Shown: positions 1 to 7,337 of the stretch, in pieces
Numbering within the stretch: position 1 is the first letter of the stretch
Layout: each line of letters starts with the position of its first letter
DNA from: Spirochaetales bacterium
GTDB lineage: Bacteria > Spirochaetota > Spirochaetia > DSM-27196 > PWMO01
Length of the DNA stretch: 8,569 nucleotides
Reading direction: 5' to 3'
Assembly (NCBI GenBank): GCA_007130025.1
Contig: SLTF01000379.1
Location: forward strand, 1 to 8,569
Notes under the pieces: generated by a model
Told to the model about the DNA's origin: nothing
Databases searched by the model: none
The model's input: the letters and a program-made list of their open reading frames with translations, nothing else
Position numbers and translations under genes: made by a program

Positions 1-671
1 TGGGGGATTAAGCGGGCGATGTTGATGGAGTTTGCCGAGGTCAGCGAGAGCGCCGTGGCCAGACGCTGGTCAACAAAGGCCTCCTTGACCATGCGCTGGC
101 AGTCGTCAAACGAGCCGTGCACCTCCACCGCGTGGACGTTGCCACCCACCGTGGTCAGCTGTTTTTCCTGCAGCGGGCTGACCCGCCCCGACGGATAGAG
201 AATCACCACCTCGATGTTGTGCGCGCCGTGGAAGGCCTGCGCAACGGCGCTTCCCGTGTCGCCGCTGGTGGCGGTCAGGATCACGGCTCGCCGGTCTCGG
301 GTGCCGAGGAAGTGCTCCATGGACGCCGCGAGAAACGACGCGCCAAAATCCTTGAATGCGCACGACGGCCCGTGAAAGAGCTCCAGCAGCTGGAGTCCCG
401 GGCCCAGCGTGGCAACGGCGGGTGAGAAGGGGAAGGCGCGCCGCGCGATTCGTTCTGCGTCGCGGTGCGACAGCTCGTCACGCAGGAGGGCAAAGACCAG
501 CGCACCGGCCAGGTCCGCGAAGCTGGTCGTTCCGTGCATGTCGCGGATCAGATTGGTGAGATCCGGATGCTCCACCGGGTGGTAGAGCCCTCCGTCGGGC
601 GCGAGACCGCGGAAGATACCCTCGGCAAAGGTGACCCGGTCGGACGGCGTCCGGGTAGAGGCAAAGATCAT
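1..671 (-). CDS. thrC: Threonine synthase, N-terminal part (cut by window start)
   Basis: A PLP enzyme converting O-phospho-L-homoserine to L-threonine, the last step of threonine synthesis, in the cytoplasm. About 223 residues are visible; the C-terminal half lies beyond base 1. The protein starts MIFASTRTPSDRV. It shows the N-terminal threonine-synthase pattern APDGGLYHP (from residue 24), then LFHGPSCAFKDFG, whose lysine (Lys107 by my count) matches the PLP-binding lysine of E. coli ThrC. Further on come TATSGDTGSAV and YPSGRVSPLQEKQLTT, both characteristic of the family. The ATG at 669-671 overlaps the aspartate kinase stop codon (ATGA, 4 bp) and has no strong Shine-Dalgarno of its own, so translational coupling is likely. 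The reading frame is intact as far as visible. Homoserine dehydrogenase and homoserine kinase are not in the window and may lie downstream. Confidence 0.96.
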   Translation of the reverse strand, partial: MIFASTRTPSDRVTFAEGIFRGLAPDGGLYHPVEHPDLTNLIRDMHGTTSFADLAGALVFALLRDELSHRDAERIARRAFPFSPAVATLGPGLQLLELFHGPSCAFKDFGASFLAASMEHFLGTRDRRAVILTATSGDTGSAVAQAFHGAHNIEVVILYPSGRVSPLQEKQLTTVGGNVHAVEVHGSFDDCQRMVKEAFVDQRLATALSLTSANSINIARLIP

Positions 672-2068
672 GCCGTGCGCCCCGCGTCCGCGTCGAAGAA
701 CCCCCGATGTACCACCTGAAGGGTGCGCTTTGCGTCGTCCTGATGCACCAGAAACGAGATGTTCATCTCCGAGGAACCCTGGGCAATGGCGAGGACGTTG
801 ATCCTGGCGTCACCAAGGGCGCTGAAGAGCTTTCCGGAGATACCCGGGGTGCCGCGCATCTTCTCTCCAATGACGGCGATGATCTCGAGCCGGTCGATGA
901 GTTCGAATCGCTCGATCTGCTTCTGCTCCAGCTCGTGGGCGAGCTCGCGCTTGAGCGCCTCCAGCGCGAGGCGGGCCTGGTTCTGCCGGCACACCAGACA
1001 GATACTGTGCTCGCTTGACGCCTGCGAAATCATGATGATGTTGACGCCCACATTCGCAAGCGTGGAGAAGACCCGACCCGCCATACCGGGAACCCCAACC
1101 ATGCCACCGCCTTCCACGTTGATCAGCGCGACGCCTTCGATGGACGCGATCCCGGTAATGGGATGGCGGTCGCGGGTTGGATCATCGGAGATACGGGTAC
1201 CGGGCGCCTTGGGATTGAGCGTGTTCTTGATCCAGATTGGAATGTTCTTCTCCACCGCCGGAATCATGGTGTAGGGATGAATGACCTCCGCACCGAAGTA
1301 GGAGAGTTCCATCGCCTCTTTGAAAGAAAGCTGCGGAACCACGAAGGCCTCGGGTACACAGCGCGGATCGGCACTGAGCACCCCGTCCACGTCGGTCCAG
1401 ATCTCAATGGCGCGCGCACCAACCGCGGCCCCAACCAGTGATGCGGTATAGTCGCTTCCGTTTCGTCCGAGGGTGGTGGTAACGCCCTCGTCCGTCGACG
1501 CGATGAAGCCGGTGATGATGGGAATCTCGGCCAGTCCGCGCAGCGCTTCGGCGATCAGCCGGTAGGAGAGGGCAAAATCAACCGCGGCGCTGCCGTGGTA
1601 GTTGTCGGTGATGACCAGGTCGCGGGCATCGATCATGATGGCGGGAGCACCAAGCGAGTCGAGATACGCCGCCACGATACGGCAGCTCATCCGTTCGCCA
1701 AAGCTGACCACGAGGTCCATGGTACGCGGGGAGCACTCTTTTACGAGCTGCACGCCGCGAAGAATATCAGCGAGCTCCTTGATGAGATCTTCAATTGGTT
1801 GCAGAACCACTGCGCGATCGGCCGCGGCAAAGAGGCTCTCGATGGTCTGCCCGTGTCGCAGACGGATCTGGTCGAGGTGGACTTGATAGGTTTCGTCTCC
1901 GGCGGCAGCCTCCGCGGCCGTCTGCAGCAACAGGTTGGTGATTCCCTTCATTGCCGAGAGTACCACCGCGATCGGGCCTGCCGATGCGGAAGATTGAATG
2001 ATGGCTGCCACGTCCCGGATCCGGTCGGCGTCGCCGACGGAGCTACCGCCGAATTTCAGTACTCGCAT
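668..2068 (-). CDS. lysC: Aspartate kinase, monofunctional, ThrA-type
   Basis: Phosphorylates L-aspartate to aspartyl-4-phosphate, the first step toward threonine, methionine and lysine. Of 466 residues, about 1-295 form the amino-acid kinase domain: KFGGSSVG (5-12), GERMS (124-128), TTLGRNGSDYTA (198-209), WTDVDGV (224-230), ELSYFGAEVIHP (254-265). Two ACT domains follow, around 314-375 and 394-455. The sequence resembles the kinase half of the bifunctional E. coli ThrA more than E. coli LysC (LGRNGSDY, ELSYFGA, SQASSEHS, AIAQGSSE), but no homoserine dehydrogenase domain follows. Gln349 and Gln430 sit where threonine-binding glutamines were described in plant aspartate kinase-homoserine dehydrogenase, so threonine feedback is inferred. 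The frame is open for 162 codons upstream, but ATG 2068 is chosen because the kinase signature begins there and an SD precedes it. The symbol is a convention; thrA would also be defensible. Confidence 0.96.
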   Translation of the reverse strand: MRVLKFGGSSVGDADRIRDVAAIIQSSASAGPIAVVLSAMKGITNLLLQTAAEAAAGDETYQVHLDQIRLRHGQTIESLFAAADRAVVLQPIEDLIKELADILRGVQLVKECSPRTMDLVVSFGERMSCRIVAAYLDSLGAPAIMIDARDLVITDNYHGSAAVDFALSYRLIAEALRGLAEIPIITGFIASTDEGVTTTLGRNGSDYTASLVGAAVGARAIEIWTDVDGVLSADPRCVPEAFVVPQLSFKEAMELSYFGAEVIHPYTMIPAVEKNIPIWIKNTLNPKAPGTRISDDPTRDRHPITGIASIEGVALINVEGGGMVGVPGMAGRVFSTLANVGVNIIMISQASSEHSICLVCRQNQARLALEALKRELAHELEQKQIERFELIDRLEIIAVIGEKMRGTPGISGKLFSALGDARINVLAIAQGSSEMNISFLVHQDDAKRTLQVVHRGFFDADAGRTA

Positions 2069-2077
2069 GGTGGTGAG

Positions 2078-2083
2078 TTCCTC
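2078..2083 (-). promoter_or_regulatory. Shine-Dalgarno of aspartate kinase
   Basis: Read on the minus strand this is GAGGAA, 9 nt before the ATG at 2068. It fixes the start at 2068 rather than at any upstream codon of the long open frame. Confidence 0.65.
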
Positions 2084-2095
2084 ATTGTTGGCGCC

Positions 2096-2124
2096 ATCAT
2101 CGGGCAAAGCGAAACAAAAATCAA
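2096..2124 (-). promoter_or_regulatory. Candidate sigma-70-type promoter of lysC-thrC
   Basis: On the minus strand the -35 is TTGATT (2119-2124) and the -10 is GATGAT (2096-2101), with a 17-bp spacer; each hexamer matches consensus at 4 of 6. Transcription would start near 2089, leaving a leader of about 20 nt that holds the SD. That is too short for an attenuator or riboswitch, so no RNA-based control of this unit is visible here. Confidence 0.5.
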
Positions 2125-2157
2125 GTTTGGCCGGTAGCGAAAAGCCCGAATCATCGC

Positions 2158-2163
2158 TATGAT
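2158..2163 (+). promoter_or_regulatory. Candidate -10 box of the lipoprotein-murA unit
   Basis: TATGAT matches TATAAT at 5 of 6. It ends only 5 bases before the ATG at 2169, so the predicted transcription start falls on or next to the start codon. At 17-bp spacing the upstream hexamer is TAGCGA (2135-2140), a poor -35. The box is also the right arm of a small inverted repeat (ATCAT at 2150-2154, ATGAT at 2159-2163). It stays a candidate because of the weak -35. Confidence 0.35.
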
Positions 2164-2168
2164 GCACC

Positions 2169-3497
2169 ATGCTCCCCGGTCGACACTGCCGAGTTTTCGC
2201 GTGTGCGCTTACTCTTTCTGCGCTCTTGGCGCTGTGGAGCTGTGCAACGCCCATTCCCGACGGCGCGACACCCGGTCTTCCGTACCAACCATCAACCGCC
2301 GCCCCGCCCGAAACCGAGCCCGGCGCCGATGGGGGCCTGGAGCCGGATGCGCCCATCACGGCGACCGATCCGGCGCAAAGCGATGCTCCCCACGAAATCC
2401 AGCCCGCGGATCGGCCGGTGCCCCTGACACCCGATGACCAGTCCACCCTCCTCGCCCGCGCCGCGGCGCTGATCCGCGCCACCGACGAAACGGTTTTGCC
2501 CGTCACGCGGGGAACCGACTCATTTCTGGGCGCGGCAGCGGATATCAACGCCAACGGCCGGAATTACGGAGCACTCCTTCTCGTTGGCGCCGAGTTCCGC
2601 GACCTTGCCGCCGCGGAAACGCTGGCCGACGCGTCGCGACTCTTTCGTGCCGATGCACGAACGCCCAATCTCTATCTCGCCGTGTTTGCCGATGTCGATA
2701 CTCAACCGACGGAGATGCACCGGTTCTCCCTGGGGCGACGGCGTGTGGTGACCGCCGTCACGGTCGAGCCGCTGGCAAGCGATCACCGTGGACAGGCCGG
2801 CCCCACGCTCTTCAGCGTTTCGGTGACAACCCGCGGTGGGACCGAGCAGTACTGGTGCGGATTTGGCGCCAATGGAACCCCCAGTATGGTCGTGATCGAG
2901 AACGACGGCGCCACCCGAACGGTGGTACGCGATATAGACGGCAACGGATTGCGGGACGTGATCCGTTCGCAACAGATTCAGGAGCCGGGCCGCGTTGTTG
3001 AGACCCTCATTACCTGGACCCGATGGACCGAACGCGGCTTCCAGACGGAAGAAACCATCAACGTGGTGCGGAACCTCACGCGGTTTCTCGACACCGCACG
3101 CCGACACGCCGTCAGCGGGAACCTTGTGGCGTTTGCCGATCATGCCGTACTCCCGTCGACTCGAACCAATCTCGCTGACGCCGGCTGGTCTCTTGCGGGG
3201 ACGGTTGACGCCCTCTTTGCGGAGGAGCCGTCGGAGTCTGGTGTGACCGCGGACGAATCAGCCCGTTCACCCGGCCACCTCATTCAGGCCCGAATGGTGG
3301 GCGATCTGGTGTTTCCGGTAGTAACCCGCAGCCCGTTTTCGGAAGTCGGGAGCGAATCGAGCGTCAGAACGGGCGTCCGCCTGATCACCACCACCAGCGA
3401 CGACCTGTTCTTCCACGTAGACCTGACCATGGGGAGAAACCCTTTTGACGGTCGCCAGTTCTACCTGCGCCCGATCGAACTGCCAAGGAGAGAGTAA
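2169..3497 (+). CDS. Putative lipoprotein of unknown function
   Basis: 442 residues. Residues 1-24 form a lipoprotein signal: basic start, hydrophobic core, and lipobox LWSC with Cys25 as the likely lipidated residue. A low-complexity, Pro/Ala/Asp-rich linker follows to about residue 90, typical of a surface or periplasmic tether. The rest is a probable beta-rich globular region. Two loops look like Asp/Asn calcium-binding or FG-GAP turns: DINANGRN (from 125) and DIDGNGLRD (255-263). I do not recognise the family. The general build faintly recalls spirochaete pallilysin-related adhesins, but no HExxH protease motif is present and I would not assign that name. The start is constrained: the in-frame stop at 2160-2162 leaves ATG 2169 as the first usable codon, though no SD precedes it. 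The gene ends 3 bp before murA, implying one transcript. Confidence 0.85.
   Translation: MLPGRHCRVFACALTLSALLALWSCATPIPDGATPGLPYQPSTAAPPETEPGADGGLEPDAPITATDPAQSDAPHEIQPADRPVPLTPDDQSTLLARAAALIRATDETVLPVTRGTDSFLGAAADINANGRNYGALLLVGAEFRDLAAAETLADASRLFRADARTPNLYLAVFADVDTQPTEMHRFSLGRRRVVTAVTVEPLASDHRGQAGPTLFSVSVTTRGGTEQYWCGFGANGTPSMVVIENDGATRTVVRDIDGNGLRDVIRSQQIQEPGRVVETLITWTRWTERGFQTEETINVVRNLTRFLDTARRHAVSGNLVAFADHAVLPSTRTNLADAGWSLAGTVDALFAEEPSESGVTADESARSPGHLIQARMVGDLVFPVVTRSPFSEVGSESSVRTGVRLITTTSDDLFFHVDLTMGRNPFDGRQFYLRPIELPRRE
3485..3490 (+). promoter_or_regulatory. Shine-Dalgarno of murA
   Basis: AAGGAG, 10 nt before the GTG start at 3501. It lies inside the last codons of the upstream lipoprotein gene, supporting both the GTG start and co-translation of the two genes. 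Confidence 0.75.
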
Positions 3498-3500
3498 ACC

Positions 3501-4787
3501 GTGTTCAAGTACCATATCACCGGAGGAACCCCGGTTCACGGGACGATTCGGGCAAACGGAAACAAAAACGCCGCATTGCCCTGTCTTGCCGCGACCCTGC
3601 TTACCGATGAACCGGTTGTGCTGCAGAACATCCCGGACATCGAAGACGTGCAGGTGATGCTGGAAGTCCTGGCCTATCTCGGCGCCACCGTTGAACAGAC
3701 CGCTGACCGAGAGTACCGGATCACCACCGGCAACATTCGCACCAACGAGATTCCTGAGGAACTCTCGACCAAGATCCGTGCTTCCATTCTGTTTGCCGGT
3801 CCCTTGCTTGCCCGCACCGGGGGCGTCACGCTCCCTCCGCCCGGTGGCGATGTGATCGGACGCCGACGGCTCGACACCCACTTTCTGGCGCTTTCGGCGC
3901 TGGGTGCGGCGGTGGAAATTGACGGCCGGTTTGTGCTCTCTGCCGCGCGGCTGCAGGGAACCGAAATCTTCCTGGATGAGGCGTCGGTGACCGCAACGGA
4001 AAACGCCCTTATGGCCGCGGTGCTCTCGGAGGGAGAAACCGTCATCGAGAACGCCGCCTCCGAACCCCACATTCAGGATCTCTGCGCGATGCTCAACGCG
4101 ATGGGCGCGCGCATCGCCGGCATAGGTTCCAATATCCTCACCATCAAGGGGGTCAAACGGCTTCACGGTGCAACGTTTCGCATTGGGTCGGACTACATGG
4201 AGATCGGGTCTTTCATTGGACTGGCCGCCGCAACCCGCGGTGAGCTCACCATTGAGGACGCTCCGGCACGGCATCTGCGCATGATGAGAATCGCGTTTGC
4301 CCGGCTGGGTATCCAATGGGAACAGGATGGCGATGTCATTCACGTTCCTTCCCAGCAGTACCTGGCGGTGGCCTCCGACCTCGGCGGAGCGATACCAAAA
4401 ATTGACGACGCCCCGTGGCCCGGGTTCCCCCCTGACCTCACCAGTATCATCCTGGTTGTTGCCACCCAGGTGGCCGGCACCGTCCTGATCTACGAAAAGA
4501 TGTTTGAGTCACGAATGTTCTTTGTGGACAAGGTAATCGGGATGGGTGCTCGCATCGTCCTGTGCGATCCGCACCGCGCGGTGGTCTCCGGGCCGAGCCG
4601 CCTTACCGGATCGGTACTCACCTCACCGGACGTACGCGCGGGGATGGCGATGGTCATTGCTGCGCTCTGTGCCGAAGGCAACAGCGTGATCCACAACGTC
4701 TATCAGATCGAGCGCGGGTACGAAAACCTCGCGGCACGCCTGGCAGGACTCGGAGCGAATATCACGCGCGTTGATGTGAATACCTGA
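3501..4787 (+). CDS. murA: UDP-N-acetylglucosamine 1-carboxyvinyltransferase, Cys-to-Asp type
   Basis: Transfers enolpyruvate from phosphoenolpyruvate to UDP-GlcNAc, the first committed step of peptidoglycan synthesis, in the cytoplasm. The 428 residues are close to the usual ~420, giving the two-domain inside-out alpha/beta barrel fold. Visible family signatures are ANGNKNAALP with Lys22 and Asn23 (substrate binding), KIRASILFAGPLLAR (from 91), PGFPPDL with the catalytic-type aspartate at 312, and PDVRAGMAMVIAALCAEG with Arg379, the equivalent of E. coli Arg397. In the active-site loop PGGDVIGRR, Asp117 (codon GAT, 3849-3851) replaces the catalytic cysteine (E. coli Cys115) that fosfomycin alkylates; Arg122 matches E. 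coli Arg120. Natural Asp variants are active and fosfomycin-resistant in mycobacteria, chlamydiae and Borrelia. The start is GTG with a good SD. It probably shares a transcript with the preceding lipoprotein gene. Confidence 0.97.
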   Translation: MFKYHITGGTPVHGTIRANGNKNAALPCLAATLLTDEPVVLQNIPDIEDVQVMLEVLAYLGATVEQTADREYRITTGNIRTNEIPEELSTKIRASILFAGPLLARTGGVTLPPPGGDVIGRRRLDTHFLALSALGAAVEIDGRFVLSAARLQGTEIFLDEASVTATENALMAAVLSEGETVIENAASEPHIQDLCAMLNAMGARIAGIGSNILTIKGVKRLHGATFRIGSDYMEIGSFIGLAAATRGELTIEDAPARHLRMMRIAFARLGIQWEQDGDVIHVPSQQYLAVASDLGGAIPKIDDAPWPGFPPDLTSIILVVATQVAGTVLIYEKMFESRMFFVDKVIGMGARIVLCDPHRAVVSGPSRLTGSVLTSPDVRAGMAMVIAALCAEGNSVIHNVYQIERGYENLAARLAGLGANITRVDVNT

Positions 4788-4824
4788 GGCGCCTCCACGA
4801 CTGGACGATCACACGGCCGGACGG

Positions 4825-5589
4825 TTACTCGAACGCGGCGAGCAGGGTCCGATACGCATTCTGCACTCGCAGGTATGCCTCTTCTGCCTGGCGTTTCTGC
4901 TCATCGTCCAGACCGGTGAGCGCATCGGGATGGAACTGACTGGCCAGCGTGCGGTAAATCCGCTTGATGTCCTCGAGCGAGCTCTGGGCGTCCACCCCAA
5001 GAACCGCGCACGCCTGCGGATCGAGCCGGCGCCACCGGGAACGCGCGGCACGGTAGTCGCCGTCGGATATGACGAAGCGTTCCGCGACCGTGCGAACGCG
5101 CGCCGGTTCGGCCCCCGTACTCAACAACAGATCGACCACCGCCACCCGCTGATCGTTTCCAAGGCGTGGACGCAGTCGCTCGGCGAGCGCAGCGCTGGTG
5201 GTGTGCACGGCCAGGGATCCGGCATCCCGGGCGATGTGGGTCAGTTCGCTGGTGCGGCGCGGCGTGAGCGAGCAGATCTCGGCAATCCGCGCAACCACCG
5301 AGGCATTGCCGTCCTGATCCGAGGGCGGGGTGTGCGCTGCCGCGGCAAGCACCACGAGGGCAACGTCAAGCGGAAGGGGATCGTCTTCTCCGGGTGCGGG
5401 CTGGTGCTCGATGAGGCGGACCAGCGAGGTGCGGTCACGGGCAAAGCGGACCGCTTCATCCACGAGGGCTCCAATGAGCAGGCCAAAAAACGCACCGAAT
5501 ACCCCGGCAGCCAACCCGACAACCGTTCCAATGACCTTTCCGGCCAGGTTCAACCGCGCTATCCGGAGGATGAAGTGCGAGGGGTTCAC
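4825..5589 (-). CDS. DjlA-like membrane-anchored J-domain co-chaperone
   Basis: 254 residues with the domain order of DjlA: an N-terminal membrane segment (about 17-43, glycine-rich, like a glycine zipper), an acidic/helical central region (about 70-180) resembling a TerB-like domain, and a C-terminal J domain (about 190-254). The J domain contains ACAVLGVDAQSSLEDIKR, then YRTLASQFHPDAL with the HPD triad at 220-222, and a helix ending in RVQNAYRTLLAAFE. J domains stimulate DnaK ATPase, so it would act as a DnaK co-chaperone at the inner face of the membrane. E. coli DjlA is about 271 residues. The start is GTG at 5587-5589, overlapping the upstream stop by 4 bp (GTGA); no clear SD, so coupled translation is likely. 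The J domain is certain; the TerB reading is inference from hydrophobic spacing and position. Confidence 0.87.
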   Translation of the reverse strand: MNPSHFILRIARLNLAGKVIGTVVGLAAGVFGAFFGLLIGALVDEAVRFARDRTSLVRLIEHQPAPGEDDPLPLDVALVVLAAAAHTPPSDQDGNASVVARIAEICSLTPRRTSELTHIARDAGSLAVHTTSAALAERLRPRLGNDQRVAVVDLLLSTGAEPARVRTVAERFVISDGDYRAARSRWRRLDPQACAVLGVDAQSSLEDIKRIYRTLASQFHPDALTGLDDEQKRQAEEAYLRVQNAYRTLLAAFE

Positions 5590-7337
5590 GACGAGGCCAT
5601 CTGCGCCGCCATCGCAAACAGGGCCCAGACCAGGAGCAGCGCCTGTGTCACCACCAGCACCGTCATCATGACCACAAGACCGGCCGTCAGCACGACGTAC
5701 CCAAGCACCACGCGGTAGGCGAAGAGATAGAACGGGGTGGTGTAATGAATCACCACCGGGAGCACCACGCCGGCGGCAACCACCAGCAGCTTTGGCCGAC
5801 CAAGATAGTGCGAGCGCAGTCCAAAGGCCACGGCGAAAAGTGAGAATACCAGCAGGCTGAAGGGGCGCAGCAGTCGCATGGCGATCTCGACGAGCACCGG
5901 CTCAACGGGATATCCAAAATCGGGCAGGAGCCGCGCCTGGTGCAGCAGATCCGGGAGTCGATGGTCGGCGGGAGACGCGCCCTGCGCCGCCACCAACTCC
6001 AGACGGTCCACCGGGATGCGCAGCAGCATAATGTGGGGGAGCTCCGCGCTGCCCGCGAGGAATTCCGGCTCGTAGATGGTACGGGCGTCGCGGTCAACGG
6101 CGCGCATCACAATCCACGACACGGCATCCTCACCAATGCGCTCGATGACCTTGCCGTAGGGCGCGCGCGCGTGGAACCGCACCGAGCCGTCGGAGCTGAA
6201 GTGCAGCACCTCGATGCCCTCCGCAAAGACCCCGCCGGAGCCGATAATGAGCCGATCAATGTGGACGAACTCGCGCGTCGCCGCCTCCCTCCCGTTGCGA
6301 AAGGTCAAACTGGAACGCGACGGAAAATGCTCGCTTTCGCGCAGCTCGCTGAGAAAAAACGAAACTTCCTGCACGGCTGCGCGGGCAACGGGGTAGAATC
6401 GGATCACATCGGGATCGTTCGGATGCTCACGCAGAAGATCAGACAGCTGATGGTATGCGTCGATCAGATCCAGCGCGTTTCCCGACGAGATCCCCTCGTG
6501 GGCACGTCGCTTGCGCTCGAAGAGCTCTCGTGCGTCCTGTTCCTCCAGGGTGCGACCGAATACCCGCATCCGGTCGGTTGCGTTTTCGAGTGTTCGCGAT
6601 GCTTCGGGGAGGTCGGACGAGACCGCCAGGGCGAGCCGGGCAAAATAGTGCGCACTGAAATAGTCACCCCGCTCCAGCGCCTCGCCGGCCCGCACCGAGA
6701 GTGTCACGGCGTCGGGGCCTTCGCGTTGGGCCGCGGATGCAAAGGCGTTGGGCTCGCCGTGAGCCGGGGTTGCTCCCACCTCTCCGGCGTCGGTTGCCCC
6801 GGCTTCGGGTGCCTCAACGCGGCTTCGCGCAAGAATCATGCGTGCCGTGATATCCTCGTCACTCCCGACAAGTCGCAGATACCGGGCGAAATCGTTGGCA
6901 GCTCGATGGTACTCGCCGCGCGCGAAGTGCTGTTGCCCCTGTTCCAGGACCGCGCCGGCGAACCGACTCTGATACCCCGCGCCGTCCCTGCGAGCGAGGG
7001 CGTACGGCTCCACCAGCCCAACCAGCAATGCAAAGAGCATGGCCAGAATGGTGCAGAGGACCAGGGGACCGCGCAGCGCGGGAAGGAGATCCTCGCCGCG
7101 CGCGGCCGGGGTACGGGTGATAAAGAGCGAGTAAAGCAGCAGCAGGGCGGTAAGGTGGGCGGTTGGGAGAATCGAGATCAGGGTAGCCACCGATGCCCAG
7201 AGAATCCACGAGACCTGAAACGCCGGCAGGATCTCCAGGCGGGGGAAGGTTGCCACGTGAAACGCGGCCGATCCCACCGCCGCCACGAGGTAGATCGAGA
7301 CCAGTACGATGAGCGCGGTGCGCCCCTGCCTACTCAC
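5586..7337 (-). CDS. Membrane protein with TPR-like region, possible divergent LptF/LptG-type
   Basis: 583 residues from the chosen start. Three to four hydrophobic helices (about 8-30, 42-75, 90-112) precede a large soluble part. It contains two TPR-like helical hairpins (FAGAVLEQGQQHFARGEYH from about 126; LSVRAGEALERGDYFSAHYF from about 213) and an Ala/Glu-rich linker between them. A beta-rich stretch follows (about 355-450, including GIEVLHFSSDGSVRFHARA). Three or four C-terminal helices come last, beginning VEIAMRLLRPFSLLVFSLF (about 483-501). This last element and the beta stretch resemble LptF/LptG permeases (E..R...P at the fourth helix; a jellyroll strand ending in dG.. ..A). The TPR insertion is unlike any LptF/G I know. 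GTG 7337 is chosen over TTG 7364 because AAGGGA lies 8 nt upstream of it; it overlaps the upstream gene by 8 bp. Membrane protein: sure; family: tentative. Confidence 0.82.
   Translation of the reverse strand: MSRQGRTALIVLVSIYLVAAVGSAAFHVATFPRLEILPAFQVSWILWASVATLISILPTAHLTALLLLYSLFITRTPAARGEDLLPALRGPLVLCTILAMLFALLVGLVEPYALARRDGAGYQSRFAGAVLEQGQQHFARGEYHRAANDFARYLRLVGSDEDITARMILARSRVEAPEAGATDAGEVGATPAHGEPNAFASAAQREGPDAVTLSVRAGEALERGDYFSAHYFARLALAVSSDLPEASRTLENATDRMRVFGRTLEEQDARELFERKRRAHEGISSGNALDLIDAYHQLSDLLREHPNDPDVIRFYPVARAAVQEVSFFLSELRESEHFPSRSSLTFRNGREAATREFVHIDRLIIGSGGVFAEGIEVLHFSSDGSVRFHARAPYGKVIERIGEDAVSWIVMRAVDRDARTIYEPEFLAGSAELPHIMLLRIPVDRLELVAAQGASPADHRLPDLLHQARLLPDFGYPVEPVLVEIAMRLLRPFSLLVFSLFAVAFGLRSHYLGRPKLLVVAAGVVLPVVIHYTTPFYLFAYRVVLGYVVLTAGLVVMMTVLVVTQALLLVWALFAMAAQMASS

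Noticed and set aside
2069..2554. 162-codon in-frame extension upstream of the aspartate kinase start, antisense to the lipoprotein gene
   Set aside because: The extension has no family resemblance, lies opposite a better-supported gene, and the kinase signature begins exactly at the ATG at 2068, which has an SD.
3267..4343. 358-codon minus-strand open frame across murA
   Set aside because: murA on the plus strand is unmistakable; the antisense frame is a composition by-product.
4786..4795. Palindrome GAGGCGCCTC at the end of murA as a terminator for the convergent genes
   Set aside because: It has no loop separate from the arms and no T-run on either strand follows, so it does not make a convincing intrinsic terminator.
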